A DNA stretch of 64,000 nucleotides, taken from Chrysomallon squamiferum. Lineage: Eukaryota; Mollusca; Gastropoda; Neomphalida; Peltospiridae. How positions within the stretch are numbered: position 1 is the stretch's first letter; each line of letters opens with the position of its first letter. Made by a program: the position numbers and the translations under genes. Shown piece after piece: positions 1-13,572 of the stretch. The stretch is from assembly GCA_012295275.1 (NCBI GenBank), contig CM022670.1:20132698-20196697 (forward strand), in the 5' to 3' direction. Under the pieces are notes generated by a model, which made no database searches, was not told the DNA's origin, and worked only from the letters and a program-made list of their open reading frames with translations.

Positions 1-923
1 ATTTTTTATTTATTTCTATATACAGGCACCCAAACCATTTATCCGGCAAGCTTTGGACTGGAGGTGCTCTGGATTTCTGGATTTGCCGGATTTCTAGATA
101 CATACTAACAACACACTTCTGTTTTAATCCATCAAAAATCTTAAGTTACCTTTTGAGCATATGATCTATAATAAATGGGATGAAAATTAAACGAAGATAG
201 GAAAGAACATAATTTTATTTAAACAATATCTGTACATCTTAAAACACTTAAATTTCTTACAATATCATGTATAATATATCATGAGAAAATTAAATAAATA
301 AAAATAAAAAACATAATTTGTTCAGTTGCTTTTATTTGATTACTTAATTATTACAATTTTTAAAATTTAATTTAATGTAAATCCTGATGCAGTGAAATCA
401 TTTTCACAAAAATTAATATTTCTATTTTTATGAATTAAGAATAAAATCATTTAAAAAAATATTCCAATGTCCTTTCCTTTGTCATTTGTATGAAAAAAAG
501 ATCACAGGAGCTTTTTCATTCCATTTTATTTTATTATTATTATTTTGTAACTATTTAAATTCCAGACACAAAAGATGTACAGTTCATACATTATTACTTT
601 TGTAGGCAACGTTACTTTTGAAGTTGTTGCCCATTGAAGGCCTCTTATGGCTATGGCACCTTATTATTGCAGGAAGATGTATGCAGAGTCAGACACTCCC
701 CTCCATGATTTGTATCTTAAGGTCAAGTGTCCGCAGGAGATTACATGATGGTTCTTTCCCTTCCACATAATGTTTACTAACAGAATAAATTTCTCACACT
801 TTGTTTTAAGACTTTTTTTTTCTTTTTTCTTATATATTGGCAGAACTGTGTAGCAGTTAAAACTTTTAGATTAACAATAACAGGTCCTGAATTAGTTTTT
901 GTTGTTTAAATTTATAAACTGGG

Positions 924-925
<2 letters not shown>

Positions 926-961
<36 letters not shown>

Positions 962-963
962 AC
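926..963. repeat. (AC)n microsatellite
   Basis: A nearly uninterrupted AC dinucleotide run with one AT interruption near its right end. Confidence 0.95.
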
Positions 964-1601
964 CAATATTTTTATTTTAACATATGTTAAAAATTAAATA
1001 AAAATAAGTTTTACAGTATTTTTCTGTTGGTATGACAGTTAATAATTTTCCACATGTATTATGCAGATGCTGGTACATGTATAAATTATGTAAAATAGTT
1101 TTAATAGTTAAAACACATTTTCTCACTCTTTTTCTTTTTTCTCCATTTCACCTTTTAAATGCTATTTTATTTTTTATTTTTTCTCTCTTTCTCTATCTTT
1201 CTTAAGTATATATTATCATTACATTTTTCAAATTAGTAAGATGATTGGTAGCAAGTTTAAGAAAAATCAAGTAGCCAGCCACAAAAGAAATATTTGGAAA
1301 TCTGATTACCTAATAATATATCCTTACTATTAAACCATGACAAGTGTATGTAAAAACACTTACAGTGTTATGAACAACATACCAAAATAACATAACTCTT
1401 GTTAAACTGTTTATATTGTACAGTTATAAGTGAAATGCCTTATGTATTTTATTATTTTTTTGTAATAAGAAATTAATATAAAATATTTGTATTGTATGTG
1501 GTTTTCACTAAAATGATATTTTTATTCTATTTTGTAACATGCAATAACAATGAAATCATAAACATGTTTAGCTTAGTTATAATGAAATACTGTGTGTAAT
1601 G

Positions 1602-1662
1602 ACACACACACACACACACACACACACGTATGTATGCATGAATACATACATACATACATACA
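1602..1662. repeat. Compound (AC)n / (ATAC)n microsatellite
   Basis: An AC run to about 1627 is followed by an ATAC/ATGT-type tetranucleotide run to about 1662. The tetramer probably arose from the dinucleotide by point mutation and re-expansion (inference). Confidence 0.93.
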
Positions 1663-3543
1663 ATAATGAAGATGTTTTTCTCCTGTACATATACTCATAT
1701 AACTGAATATCCAAATTGTACTACATTTGTGTTCCCCTCAGTGCCATTATTATTAGGAAAAACATATTTCAAGATAATCATCAGTTATTTTTATTTAATA
1801 TTTACCTAAGCAGATTTTAACCAGTCGAAACTATTAACAAATCTATTTGTTAAACGAAGGTAAATAATAGTGAAGTTGGAAGATAAACGTAAATATAAAT
1901 AACATGTTTTTACTTTATTTATTTGTATGTCTTGAAATAAATTGGCTTAAATACAACTCACAGGAATTTTGTTTGAATTATATATAACAAATTGAAAAAC
2001 AAAAGCATGTTATTACTGATTTAAAAAAACCCAAAACAAACAAAAACAACACTGACATGTAAACAATCAACAAAATGAACATAAATGAAAACAATTGTGA
2101 AAGAAAATATGTAGGATTTCAGCTGTTACATTATTTAAAGTTATAAATGATGGCTGACACCTAACAGATGTGAATAAATTAAATTCATTTTAATCCACAG
2201 TTATTTTGTATTGCTGTTAATATGTAAACATTTACTGTTGTGAAAATTAAATGAGCATTTATAAAGGTTTGTCTTAAATGAGGTTAATAACTGACCCAGA
2301 ACAAGATAGTCTGACATGATTACGATACCTCCCTAAAATGTATTTGATACTTGGTAAGCCATGGAAATTGATAAATGTATCTTAATGAGTTGATATATAA
2401 AATAAAAAAATAAAATAAAAAAGAAGTAAAAATCAAAATAAATATGTCAACTATAAATCTGTTAGAAGCCACCAGTTACTATTCCAAAAATTAAAAATAA
2501 ATAAAATGTGTGTTGTGTGTATAAATGTAATAAGAACTAAATAAATATCTAGCATTTGTGAAAACAAAAACAAAAAATAATAAAAAGTAAATTATTACTA
2601 AGTGATTAATTTAATAAATAAAAATAAATAAGCAACAACAACAAATAATAATAAATAAAAAGTTAAAAAAAAAAAAAATGGTTAATAAAATTACAAGAAA
2701 GTCTTTCCACAGATTTGTTTTTTCTTGTACTTTAGCATTTTGTTTACATAAGAATGAAATTCAAGAAGCTGGTTTGATCATTTAATAGGATTTAGTTTGT
2801 CCAGAATATACTACATCTATATTATATATACTATACCACTGATTATATAAATTCAGAAATAGATTAGGTGGTATTAGGAATATCTTGTACCCTAACCCTT
2901 TTCAGTGGCAAATTAGAAATGAATTTTTTTTAAATATAATAAATAATTATTAATTTCATGTACATGAAACCTAATAATAATGAAAAATATTTATCTGATA
3001 GCTATAACTGCTACAGAAAAATAATTTTTGTCTGTATTGCTTTAATAAATGTTTTAATGCATTATTTATATTATGGAACATTCTGTTTTCAAAATTTATG
3101 CAAATTAAATTTTAAAAATATGGATAGTAAATTTCACGATAAATTTTAGAATTGTGTAGTAGTCTCTGAAATATACTAGTGATTTTCCATGCAATACAGA
3201 ATGCTGCTGAATATCAGTATCTTGTGTAAATTATTTTAAATGTTATATCTCAATTATTGTAATAATAACCATATTATTATAAAATACAGACTTTTGAAAA
3301 TAAATTCAATGATTCAACATATTTTGTTAATGAATATTAAACAAACCTCTTCATTTAAATGCCACACTAGAAAGAGGTCTAGATCTATTCTTGTAGAGTT
3401 GTAGCAGAGTTGTATCAGTATGTATTCCCTTTGTTTTATTTTTTTTTACCAAGCATATGAAATTTATTATTTATGTGATATCCTTATTATTTATGTCTGC
3501 TTATCTTTTATATTTATATTACTACCATGTGTACTATAGCTTC

Positions 3544-3602
3544 ACTACCATTGCTGCTGCTGCTATACTGCTACTTCTGCTACTGCTGCTGCTGCTGCTG
3601 GT
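3544..3602. repeat. Interrupted (CTG)n triplet repeat
   Basis: CTG triplets with CTA and CTT interruptions, ending in five or six uninterrupted CTG units. On the + strand it reads as a poly-Leu stretch of a 64-codon ORF (3457-3651). That ORF has low-complexity flanks and is probably not a gene. Confidence 0.85.
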
Positions 3603-4370
3603 ACAGTTACTACACTATCACTACCACTGCCATGAGCTGAAAGTTGCCTAAAGCTTAGGTTCTGATAAAACACCAGTCATTTTTTTTGTTTTAAGGAAGT
3701 GCATTCATGCAAATTATTATTTGTCTTAGAATATTATGAAATTTAATTAATGAGTAGTTTTACCTACTTTGTTTACCTTCTATATAGAAGTCAAAATCTG
3801 ATGCATAAATTCTTTGACACAGTTATCAGAGATATAATGTATTCTGTTATAGTATGGATACTTAGAGGGTTTTCAAGGAAATAATAATAAAAATGATTTA
3901 AATCTGCCAAAGGATAATGATATAAATAAATAACAACAACTTGGAGAATGGAGGAAAAAAAAAAAATAAAAAAGTAAATACATCAAAAAAAAAAAACAGA
4001 AATAAAATGCTGATAGTATCAGACATAATTTATTAATGTCAAGAAAAGATTAGGTGCATTTTAGATGAGCACAAAGTAAATGTCTTCATAATTCTTGAAG
4101 GAAGACTTCCATTAACTAAATGTGTTCATATTTTCATCTTAATTATACCTCTAAATGAAGAATATCAGTGAACATATATATTTATAGTAACAAAACTTGG
4201 TATACTTTTAATATATTTTTCAATCTCCAGTGTATGAATATGTATTTATTAAAACAAAGTCATACACTTATAAGAGGAAGGAACATAAATTTATGTGAAA
4301 ACAGACATTGTTTGAGACACCATGATATATACCTTAAAAAATAGTGTTTAATAAAATGATATCTGGACTA

Positions 4371-4470
4371 AAGCATACATTGCATACAGATATTCTCTGA
4401 AGTCATGCATTGTATGCAGACATAATTTGAAGTTGAGCATTATATACAGACATTGTATAAAGTTGTGAAA
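4371..4470. repeat. 30-bp minisatellite, about 3.3 copies
   Basis: The phrase tgcatacaga / tgtatgcaga / tatatacaga recurs at exactly 30-bp spacing (4381, 4411, 4441), with diverged tails such as agtcatgcat and agttgagcat. Weaker echoes may continue toward 4700. No coding function is visible. Confidence 0.75.
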
Positions 4471-5289
4471 TGAAGTAAAACCTAAACATATAAAGCTATT
4501 CAGAATACACAGGAAAGATATTGGTATGATTTATTGTATACATGACAGCTCTTCACTGTAGAAAAAAAAAAACCTGATGTTTTATACTGGTATTTGATGT
4601 AAAGCAGTTGACTGTATAAAGAACCAAACATTATTGTGTAGAGTTTGCTAAATTTATGGCTGTTCATATTCTGTATAAAGCAGGAGTGCACATCGTAAAG
4701 AATAAACATATATTGTAAGAATAACAACAGCTGAATACTTTCTATTTTATATATTGTATGTTTATTTTTAATACATACAAGAATGTGAGGTTATTCAGTA
4801 TGTGAGGATGGTAAATTGTAGGATATATTGTGATCAGTGTGCCTATTTTGACTATTTATTCATCTCAGAATAAAAAGTTTTTATTATATACTTTCCAATT
4901 GTAAGAGTGCTTATTTAAAAGATCAATTTTGTAGTGTTTCTTCTGAAAGAGAAAATATGTGGATTATATTGAATAAATATATCTGGACTTGCTCATGCAT
5001 TTGTACATTTAAATAGACATATATTAATACAACACGAATAAGTAACATCTGTGTACAACAGTTTCTAGATGAATTTAAGTTCATGTATTTAAGAGAGAAA
5101 CTCTAACAGAGAACATTTTTCTTAATTGTGACATATGCCACTGAAGAGATGGCTACAAAACTAACTTGGGTAATTGTTTGGAGAAATGTGTTTCTATATT
5201 TTTAAATAAAACAGTGGGTTTTTGAGAGGTACATTTACGTGTCTCTAGTCTTTAGAAGCTGATTTATTCTGGGAGTCAAATCTCTGTCT

Positions 5290-5575
5290 TTGTATGAGGG
5301 CATTAAAAAGGGTCCCCCAAAACACCCCAATATATTAGCAAACCTTGACAGTTTTCAAGGTAGAGTGCACAAAGAAAATACATATTTGAATTATGTTCCT
5401 GCACAGAGCTATTAACATTGCGTGACTTGAACCATTTTGTATCAGGGCCCAGTGTTGTCCCATTTGCTTACTGACATTATTGCCTTTTCTTGTGATAAGG
5501 CATAAAAGGTGGTGAAGAATTTTTGTTTCTTTGCATTTTTTATCTTGGCTGCCCAGCAAGAAATGTCAAAAGCTG
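5290..5575. other. GC-elevated unique island
   Basis: This segment is clearly less AT-rich than its flanks and free of simple repeats. It includes the words cagggcccagtgttgtccca and cttggctgcccagcaag. A 74-codon minus-strand ORF (5335-5559) spans it but matches no domain I recognise. It could be a conserved non-coding element, an exon or an old mobile-element fragment; the sequence alone does not decide. Confidence 0.35.
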
Positions 5576-6073
5576 AATTTATACTTTTGTTATTATTATT
5601 ATTCTTTAAAGATTTATCAAACTGTTCATTTTATTCATCTTGAATCAGTTGATTATTAATTATGAATTATGATTTTATTGATAAGATGTTGACCTTCAAG
5701 AGTTAATAATGCAGATGTACAGCAAGTTTCTATGGCAACAGCATTTGGGTTTATGTAATATATATGATATATTCAAAGTATGTGTGTATATCATTTTTAT
5801 ATTTTGAGATATACTAATTTCCTGTTTTATTATTCGATATATTTTCTTTCTAATTGTAATAATGACTTTTTGTTGCTTTTTTTTTTTGTAGAAGATGAAG
5901 AATAATAAAATAAATGGCTATAAGATATTGTACCTAACAAAAGATTTTGCAAAAAAAACCAAATAATAAATATTTGCTTACTGTCATCATGAGTGAATAT
6001 TCATCCATTTATTATTGTGTGTTATGTGTGCATAACTATGTTTTAATGAATATATATTATAATACTCTGATAC

Positions 6074-6180
6074 CCCCTCACACACACACACAGATACATA
6101 TAAACACATGTACAAACACATACATGGATACAAATATATACACATAATACACTCACACATACATGCACACATACTGACAC
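6074..6180. repeat. Degenerate AC/ATAC microsatellite
   Basis: AC runs mixed with ATAC and AAAC units. It explains the overlapping ORFs on both strands here (for example 5987-6172 and 6043-6285 minus), which are translations of the repeat. Confidence 0.85.
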
Positions 6181-6529
6181 ATAATAAAAGAACAAAATTA
6201 TTTCCATCCCTGCTGTTAAAGAAAGGTAGTTAGAAAATAAACTTCTGTCATGTTTGTGATAAAAACTTCTAACCTGCATTGCCAATCCAGCAATAGCTCT
6301 GCACCATCTGTGCTAATACATGTTTAGCAGTGACCTGGAACTTCCCAAGTCATTCTCTCACCAGTATTTGGTACATAAATTTCTTTCCCATCAATGCCAT
6401 GTAGAAGGAGTCTTGTTTTTCGGTTCTATTTTTTTATTTCATTTTCTGTTTTTTTCATGCGTTCACATTGAGATGTATAATTTCACTTTTTTCTTATAAA
6501 ATGTTAAACTGTTTTAGCAAAATATAAAC

Positions 6530-6990
6530 TTAATGTCAGAACAGAAAAGAAAAATTATCATCATACTTTAATGTCAGGTCAGAGACAGAATGTCAGGACA
6601 AACAAAACTATAGTTTTAATGTCAGCACACAAAACATTTTAATTTCAGGAAATGATATTTATGATACATTTTATGTCAAGACAAACAAAATATTTGTTAT
6701 AATATTAATATCAAAATTCAAAATATTTATTACTGTTTTAACATCTAAAGTACTAGTATTTTAATACATAATCATAATATTTAATAATGAATAAAAATCT
6801 TAAACAAACATTTTTTTTACAGTTTTAAAATTTTAATATTAAGACATTATTATTATTATTTTATTTTAATTTTTAAAGTATATCTATTTAATTTCAAGAT
6901 ATAAAATTATTTTACTAAAACCTTTATAACAGTTTTAATATCAAATACAGATTACTTCTCAGTTTTTTAATGCATAAATTTAAATTTTTT
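6530..6990. repeat. Irregular decayed tandem repeat with a TTTAATGTCAG core
   Basis: The phrase aatgtcag, with variants such as atgtcaag, aatttcag and aatatcaa, recurs at irregular 19-50 bp spacing and is often followed by gacaaacaaaa. Decay increases to the right. It looks like an old minisatellite; the limits are approximate. Confidence 0.45.
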
Positions 6991-7374
6991 TTTTTTATTA
7001 TATAATATCAAGACATATAACATTTATTTTAACTTTAACTTTGATTAACCTTCTGAGTTACTTTAGTAACTGCTGCAATTCTTGATATCATCTACTTCAA
7101 TCAAAGTTCTGCTTTGTGCCAATAGATCACTGCATGCACACTGGGTGGATAAGGATACTTTCCAATGACTCACTCCTACAACTTTATTTAATTCATTATT
7201 TATTCATGCATTTTCTTATTTCATTATATATTTGATAAAAACACACTATACTTATGATTTATTTGCAATTGAATATTTTAAATATGTTCTGTTGTCTTTT
7301 CATTTTTATTTTTGTATTTGAAAAATATTTATTGATGTAATTTGAGACTTTTTATTACCTTATTCATTTGTGCA

Positions 7375-7560
7375 TATTACATTGCTGTACGTTATATTAC
7401 CAGACAGCACCATACTACATCATGCCATGCTATGCATTGCTACCCTACACTACAATGATCTGCACTATACTACACTACACTGTACTATATTATAGAGTAT
7501 ACAGTATTCTATACAGTATTCAGTACACTATATACACTGTGCTATATTACATTACATTTC
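7375..7560. repeat. Decayed pentanucleotide tract (CACTA-like)
   Basis: CACTA/ACTAC/ACTGT/ACTAT pentamers with drift, including ctacactacaatgatctgc and actacactacactgtac. The left part is CA-rich on the + strand while the array at 7.8 kb is TG-rich, so the two are roughly in opposite orientation. The 71-codon + ORF here is repeat translation. Confidence 0.6.
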
Positions 7561-7695
7561 CATCTATTGATATGTTACCTTAATTACAGAACGTTGCTTT
7601 TTCATTACATTACATTTGTAAGTTAGCAATATTCACTTATGTTTAAAATCTGTTATTAAAAGATAAGGTAATATATTGCTTAAGGCTGGTGTTGT

Positions 7696-7727
<32 letters not shown>

Positions 7728-7800
7728 TTGTTTCAAATATTTCTGCATCATTTTACAATCATAATTTAAAAGTTATCATATTATTTTACTTTTCTTTAAC

Positions 7801-8955
7801 TCTATGCTGTGCTGTGCTGTACTGTGCTGTGTGTGCTGTTCTGTGCTATGCTGTGCTGTGCTGTGCTGTGCTGTGCTGTGTGTGCTGTGCTGTGTTGTGC
7901 TGTGTGTGCTGTGCTGTGCTGTACTGTGTTGTGTGTCCTGTGCTGTGCTGTACTATGCTGTGCTATACTGTGCTGTGTGTGCTGTGCTATGCTGTACTGT
8001 ACTGTGCTGTGCTATGCTATGTGTGCTGTGCTGTGCTGTGCTGTGCTGTGCTATGCTGTGCTATGCTGTACTGTGCTGTATTGTGCTGCACTGTGCTATG
8101 CTATGCTGTGCTGTGTATACTATACTGTGCTGTGCTATGCTGTGCTGTGCTGTGCTGTGCTGTGCTGTGCTGTGCTGTGCTGTGCTGTGCTGTGGTGTGG
8201 TGTGCTATGCTGTGCTATGGTGTGCTATGCTGTGCTGTATTTGCTATGCTGTTCTGTGTATGCTATACTGTGCTGTGCTGTGCTGTGCTGTGTATGCTGT
8301 GCTTTGCTGTGCTGTGCTATGCTATGCTGTACTGTGCTGCGCTGTGCTGTGCTGCACTGTGCTATACTATGCTATACTGTGCTATGTTGTGCTATGCTAT
8401 GCAGTACTGTGCTATACTGTGCTATGTTGTGCTATGCTGTGCTGTGTTGTGCTATGCTATGCTGTACTGTGCTGTGCTGTACTGTGTGCTGTGCTGTGTG
8501 TGCTATGCTGTGTGTGCTATGCTGTGTGTGTTGTGCTATGCTGTGTGTGCTATGCTGTGTGTGCTATGCTGTGTGTGTTGTGCTGTGTGTGTTGTGCTGT
8601 GTGTTGTGCTGTGTGTGTTGTGCTGTGTGTTGTGCTATGTGTGCTATGCTGTGTGCTGTGCTGTGTGTGTTGTGCTGTGTGTGCTATGCTGTGTGTGTTG
8701 TGCTGTGTGTGTTATGCTGTGTATGTTGTGCTGTGTGTGTTGTGCTGTGTGCTATGCTGTGTGCTACTGTGTGTGATGTGATGTGTGTGCTATACTGTGT
8801 GTTGTGCTGTGTGCGCTGTGCTGTGTGCTGTGCTGTGTGCTGTGCTGTGTGTGCTGTGTGCTATGCTGTGCTGTGTGCTATGCTGTGCTGTGTGCTATGC
8901 TGTGTGTGCTGTACTGTGTGTGCTGTGCTGTGTGTGCTGTGCTGTGTGCTATGTT
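7801..8955. repeat. 1.15-kb CTGTG/CTATG pentanucleotide array
   Basis: Almost the whole segment is built from CTGTG with CTATG, CTGTA and CTTTG variants. To about 8480 it is mainly simple 5-mers. From about 8490 it changes to longer composite units of 9, 14 and 19 bp containing ctgtgtgtgctatg or ctgtgtgtgttgtg, which suggests re-amplification of a mutated pentamer block. Because the pentamer rarely makes a stop codon in any + frame, three overlapping ORFs of up to 388 codons appear, translating to Leu-Cys-Cys-Ala-Val periodicity. These are artefacts of the repeat. Confidence 0.97.
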
Positions 8956-9989
8956 ATAAATTTAATTTAATTTAAAAATAAACTCTTTAGCCAATTTCAG
9001 CTTTGAGTTGATGTTTAGCACAAATCATAAAATCAATGTACATAGGCTGTAAAGAAAAAAAATAAAGGAAAAAAAAATAAAATTAACTACATCTAGTGTG
9101 GATATTAAAAGAGATATTAAATTCAGTTTTGAAATGAATTAAAAAGTCATGATGTCTTTTATAATAAAATATTTAAAAAAAGAAAAATGTAGAGCTAAAA
9201 AAAAAGAAAAGAGTTAATTATTTATTTAATTTTGGGGGGTAAAAATCACAGCCTGCAGAGATATTAAGAAATTTTTATCAAATATTTTGCACTTATTTAA
9301 AATGACAGCAAAATTTATAGTTTAGCCTTTATCACCATTTTGATAAGAAACATAATTAAAGTACATTTCTTTTCTGTCTCATTTTTATCCTATAAGTAGT
9401 TTTAATTTTGCAAGCTTATTTATTTTTTTTAAACGGTTAATGTAATTTTCTTTTTGTGTGATTACCACTTTTCAGTTTGGTCTATGTTTTATTGTTATGA
9501 ACTGCTTTGTGATATATGAATTGTATTTACTTGGATTAATTACAGAACATTAAAAGTAATTCCATTTCTAACTGATTTACTTTTGTTTTACTTTCATATA
9601 TGAGGTTTCTGACTGGTAAATTTTCATTGTGACACCTCACACAAATTTAAATATTTTTTAATTGATTTGTAATGACTTATATTTGCAAGACAGTTTCTGG
9701 TAGGTATTGTCCAATTTTATTTTGTAATCTATGTTATGATTGGTTAATTTTCAGTTATAGTGTAAATCATTTTCTGATTGGTGGAGCTTGTTTGTATTTT
9801 GTTATTATCTGGGTCAGAACTGGAAATGTCCTGGAAAGGCTTATCAGTTTTAAAAACATTTTCTAAACTGGCCTGTCAGCTGGTGTAGATAATAAATTAG
9901 TTCTTGCTGGTGAAAAGCTTCCATTCCAGCTGAGAAGTCTACACTCATAAAACTACCAGATAAAGTAAAACAACAGAATAAACAAAACC

Positions 9990-10020
<31 letters not shown>

Positions 10021-10199
10021 ATTCTAATTTAACAAAAAAAAAATAAGAAAAAAAGTATTTTATACATTTAAAAATAAGAAAAGAAATTTCAACCATTGAT
10101 TAGCCAAAATTGACATTTTCAGTTAATTGAACAAGCAAAGGCTTTGCATAGCAGCCAGAAACAATTTGTGGGTTATTACTTCATGGTTAAACCCTGTAA

Positions 10200-10232
<33 letters not shown>
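9990..10232. repeat. Convergent A29 ... T31 homopolymers
   Basis: A 29-nt poly-A tract (9990-10018) and a 31-nt poly-T tract (10202-10232) face each other across about 180 bp. Transcribed RNA could pair the two tracts. They may be tails of two oppositely oriented retroposed fragments, but no target duplications are visible. Confidence 0.8.
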
Positions 10233-10236
<4 letters not shown>

Positions 10237-11407
10237 ATCTTATGTTTAAACTTGAATTTATCTAGTTATTTTTATGATTTTTTGAATTAACTGTTTACAT
10301 GAAATTACTTGTTTTATTACCATGGCAACTCATAGCTTAGATATGTACTGGAATCCCCATTATTGGTGTGAAAATGACATCTGGAGGAGTTTTATTACAT
10401 TTTTTTTTTTTTTTTTTGATGTCTTGGAGAACAAATCAGTTGCTGTTAGAAAATTGTGAAAATTTATTGTTCGCTTTTAAAAAAATAAACATAAATTTTG
10501 CACATACAGCAGCAGATATTTAATCATAGAATGAAAATGAAAGTTACTGAAGTGACCATTTTACACATATTTTGTTAAGAATACCATTATAAAAACATAT
10601 TAATAACTATGAGCTGTTCTCTGACAAATTGTTGTATGAAAAAATAAACCTTCCCCAGTACTCCTGTCAAAACCTTCCCAGATCCAAGAACCTCCCCCAA
10701 AATGTATAGGTATGCCCATTTTTGCCACTGTTACCGATTCATATTTTCTGAGCCTGAAATTATTCTTCAAAAATATGTTTGTAAGGCACACTTTTTAATT
10801 TGAGTCCTTTTCTATAACTGAAATAATTTTTATTTGTTATCTGTCATACAGCATGTTAAAGATTTAAACCACTCCCAGATTTGTCAATACAAAACCACCA
10901 GTGAGTGTTTTCTTTGTTCAGTACTCATCAGAAAGAATTATATATTAATTATTAGTTAACCTTTTGAATTCGGACAAGCTATGTACCTGTAGATGAGTCA
11001 ACACTGTTGGATATTTGCTATGATTACAAGCTCTGCAAAAACAAACATGGCTATGGAAGTAAACCATCAATCATATCAGCATCACTGATGCCATCACTTT
11101 TACTGGTCATAAGATTATGTAGGAATTAGGCTAGTTTAATTAAAATGAAATATCTAAACAGTATTACTGGTGACACTAATTAAGGGTTTGAAAAAAGATA
11201 TTTAATAATGCTCAGCTAAGTAAAAATGATCACACACACATGTTAATAGTTTTGTCAACTAGTATGCTTATTCTGAAAACTAAGAAGAGTTATTATCATT
11301 TGACATGGCATAAAATACTTGCATTCACTCCAGAAAAAACCCACAAACAACAATAGTATAAAACCTCACTCCAGGTAATGAATTAACAAAGAAACTGTTT
11401 TATAATC

Positions 11408-11409
<2 letters not shown>

Positions 11410-11444
<35 letters not shown>

Positions 11445-11490
11445 ATACATCTAATATATATATTTATATATATATATATATATATACACA
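11410..11490. repeat. Compound (GT)n and (AT)n microsatellite
   Basis: (GT)n at about 11410-11442, a short unique spacer, then (AT)n to about 11488. Confidence 0.92.
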
Positions 11491-12427
11491 CAAGACAGTG
11501 AAAATGCATGAAATTATATGAAAACTAATAAATTAATTTAAAAATTATTATAAATGTTATCACTGGTAATTTTCCAGAATTAAAAAAAAAAAGTGTATGC
11601 AGACACCTGAATTTCAATCTTTTTTTTGTTTGCCTCTGTCTTTCAGAGTTATATATAAATTTGCATAATATAAGTGTAGTTTTGTATATAAAACTTCAGG
11701 TGGCTATGTAATGATTAATTTGAAATTTGTAATAATCTCATAAAAAACTATATGTACAAATTAACTGAAAATATATGTAAATGTATATCATTTGTCTGGG
11801 GTTTTATTTTTTTTTGTTTTCTTTGGAAAATGTTCATTGAATATTGTGATTTGTAAACTAAGGTTTTCCTTTCAGATTAAAGGTTTACTGACTGAAATCC
11901 AATATCAGCTATTTAATTATTAATATAAAGAATGTATTCGTGGAATTGCCTAGAATTATCTCTTCTTCTGCTTGATTTCTAATAGCAAAAACTAGATTTT
12001 TTTTTTTAATATTTGTTTGATGGTTTGATTTGGAGATATGCAAACAGTAATGACATTGCAATATTCTTAATATGGTTTTTACATTGTTAATATATAATGA
12101 GTAGTTTAGGAGAATCAATACAGCATTTTTATAATTGAAGATAGGTTTGTTGGGGAAAAGACTATCACTGAATGGTTGAGATTTTTTCCAAAAGTTTGAT
12201 ATGTCTAAGGATCAATTGCCTTTTTTATAATGCCTTTATGAGTGAGTTGCCGTTCCAACTAAGGTTAGCTTAGCAAATGTTGTGGTATCATGGTATGTAC
12301 TCTCATTCCTTTGGAAGGATGAATATAAAAGTTCCCTTTATTGCTCTTGGAGAGTTAACAGAAAATCTTCATTTTTATGCCTTCATCATGTCAAATAACA
12401 ACATATGTTTAATACTTTACACACCTC

Positions 12428-12456
<29 letters not shown>
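12428..12456. repeat. Poly-A tract (29 nt)
   Basis: An uninterrupted A29. It follows a slightly GC-richer 150-bp segment (12277-12427) with an open + frame, which could be a retroposed 3' end. No matching target duplication is visible. Confidence 0.9.
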
Positions 12457-12458
<2 letters not shown>

Positions 12459-13262
12459 AATTCTGAACAATTATTTTCTGCAGTGTCAAATTAATCTATT
12501 TTCAACAACCATGAATTTGAAAATATTTTGCTAATAAAACCAATAATTTTTACTGTAGAATAATATTTGTACAGTATATATATTAACACCAGTTTATTAA
12601 ATAACAGAACATTAAGAAAATAGAACTATTTTTACAGCATATTTTCTTAGGTTCATTAGAAAGTCATTAGTTTATAAAGACACTGATTTGAAATGTCATT
12701 AAACTAATAATTAAATCATGACTGTTGGGATTTGAATTACTATGTATGTTTTGGTATTTTTTTTTTTATTACAATTCAAAATTACCAAGGATTTGCCACT
12801 GCACCAAGAAGGCCATTAATACCTGATGTGTCATTACTTTATAATAACCAAGGCAATTCAGTTTTTGTATATGCACACACTAGCAAACACAAAGAAAAAA
12901 GATTCATGTACATGTACTTTAATGCATTTTTACAGATATAGATTTAGATTCACTCATTTTCTCTTCCATATATATCTCCATTGACACAAGTTCAAGTAGC
13001 ACAGACTTGTTACAAACGCACACTAATATAAAATCATATACTTTTGTGTTGATATTACATTGGACATTACTTTAAATTTATTTAGTTCACAAGGTTGCAC
13101 ACACACACACACACACAGAGACACACATACAATGCAGCAAAGTATATACACAAAGCAGAGAAATTCATATACTGGACTGAAAACTCACAAGCCTATTACT
13201 ATAACAATTATTATTTTGGTTAATTCCTTGTATGTAAAGTATATCCATTAGAGCGTTTCTTT

Positions 13263-13346
13263 AAAAAAAAAAAAAAAAAAAAAAAAGTTGTTTAATTCAC
13301 ATTAAGTGATTAACATTCTTCTTTTATTTTTTTTTTTTTTTTTTTT
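13263..13346. repeat. Facing A24 and T20 homopolymers
   Basis: A24 (13263-13286) and T20 (13327-13346) are separated by 40 nt and form a potential stem-loop of pure A:T pairs. Confidence 0.85.
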
Positions 13347-13527
13347 CAAATCTGATAATGATTGGTATTAATCATGACAAAGTTTTTTAAAATCATGATA
13401 ATAGTTATTAGTACAATACACCATATGATTTTTAAAGTAATTCTAAATTAAATCGGATTAAATAATACTAAATAATACATCTGTTTGAGATTGTTTAAAC
13501 TATTTAAAATTAAAGAAGTTCAGAATG

Positions 13528-13572
13528 AAATAAATAAATAAATAAATAAACAAATAAATAAATAATAATACC
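13528..13572. repeat. (AAAT)n microsatellite
   Basis: AAAT tetramers with one AAAC interruption, ending in AAT units. Confidence 0.85.

Larger units (their letters stand above)
1..3400. other. AT-rich non-coding DNA
   Basis: This stretch is A/T-dominated, with short homopolymers, TAAA-type runs and two (AC)n microsatellites listed separately. No ORF here has protein-like composition; the 63-codon ORF at 2958-3149 is low-complexity AT-rich translation. I see no splice-flanked island or RNA gene. It is best read as intron or intergenic DNA. Confidence 0.7.

Noticed and set aside
7676-8975. Three overlapping + strand ORFs of 325-388 codons rich in Cys, Leu, Ala and Val
   Set aside because: They are translations of the CTGTG/CTATG array. 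A 5-bp unit gives the same periodic peptide in all frames and seldom forms a stop.
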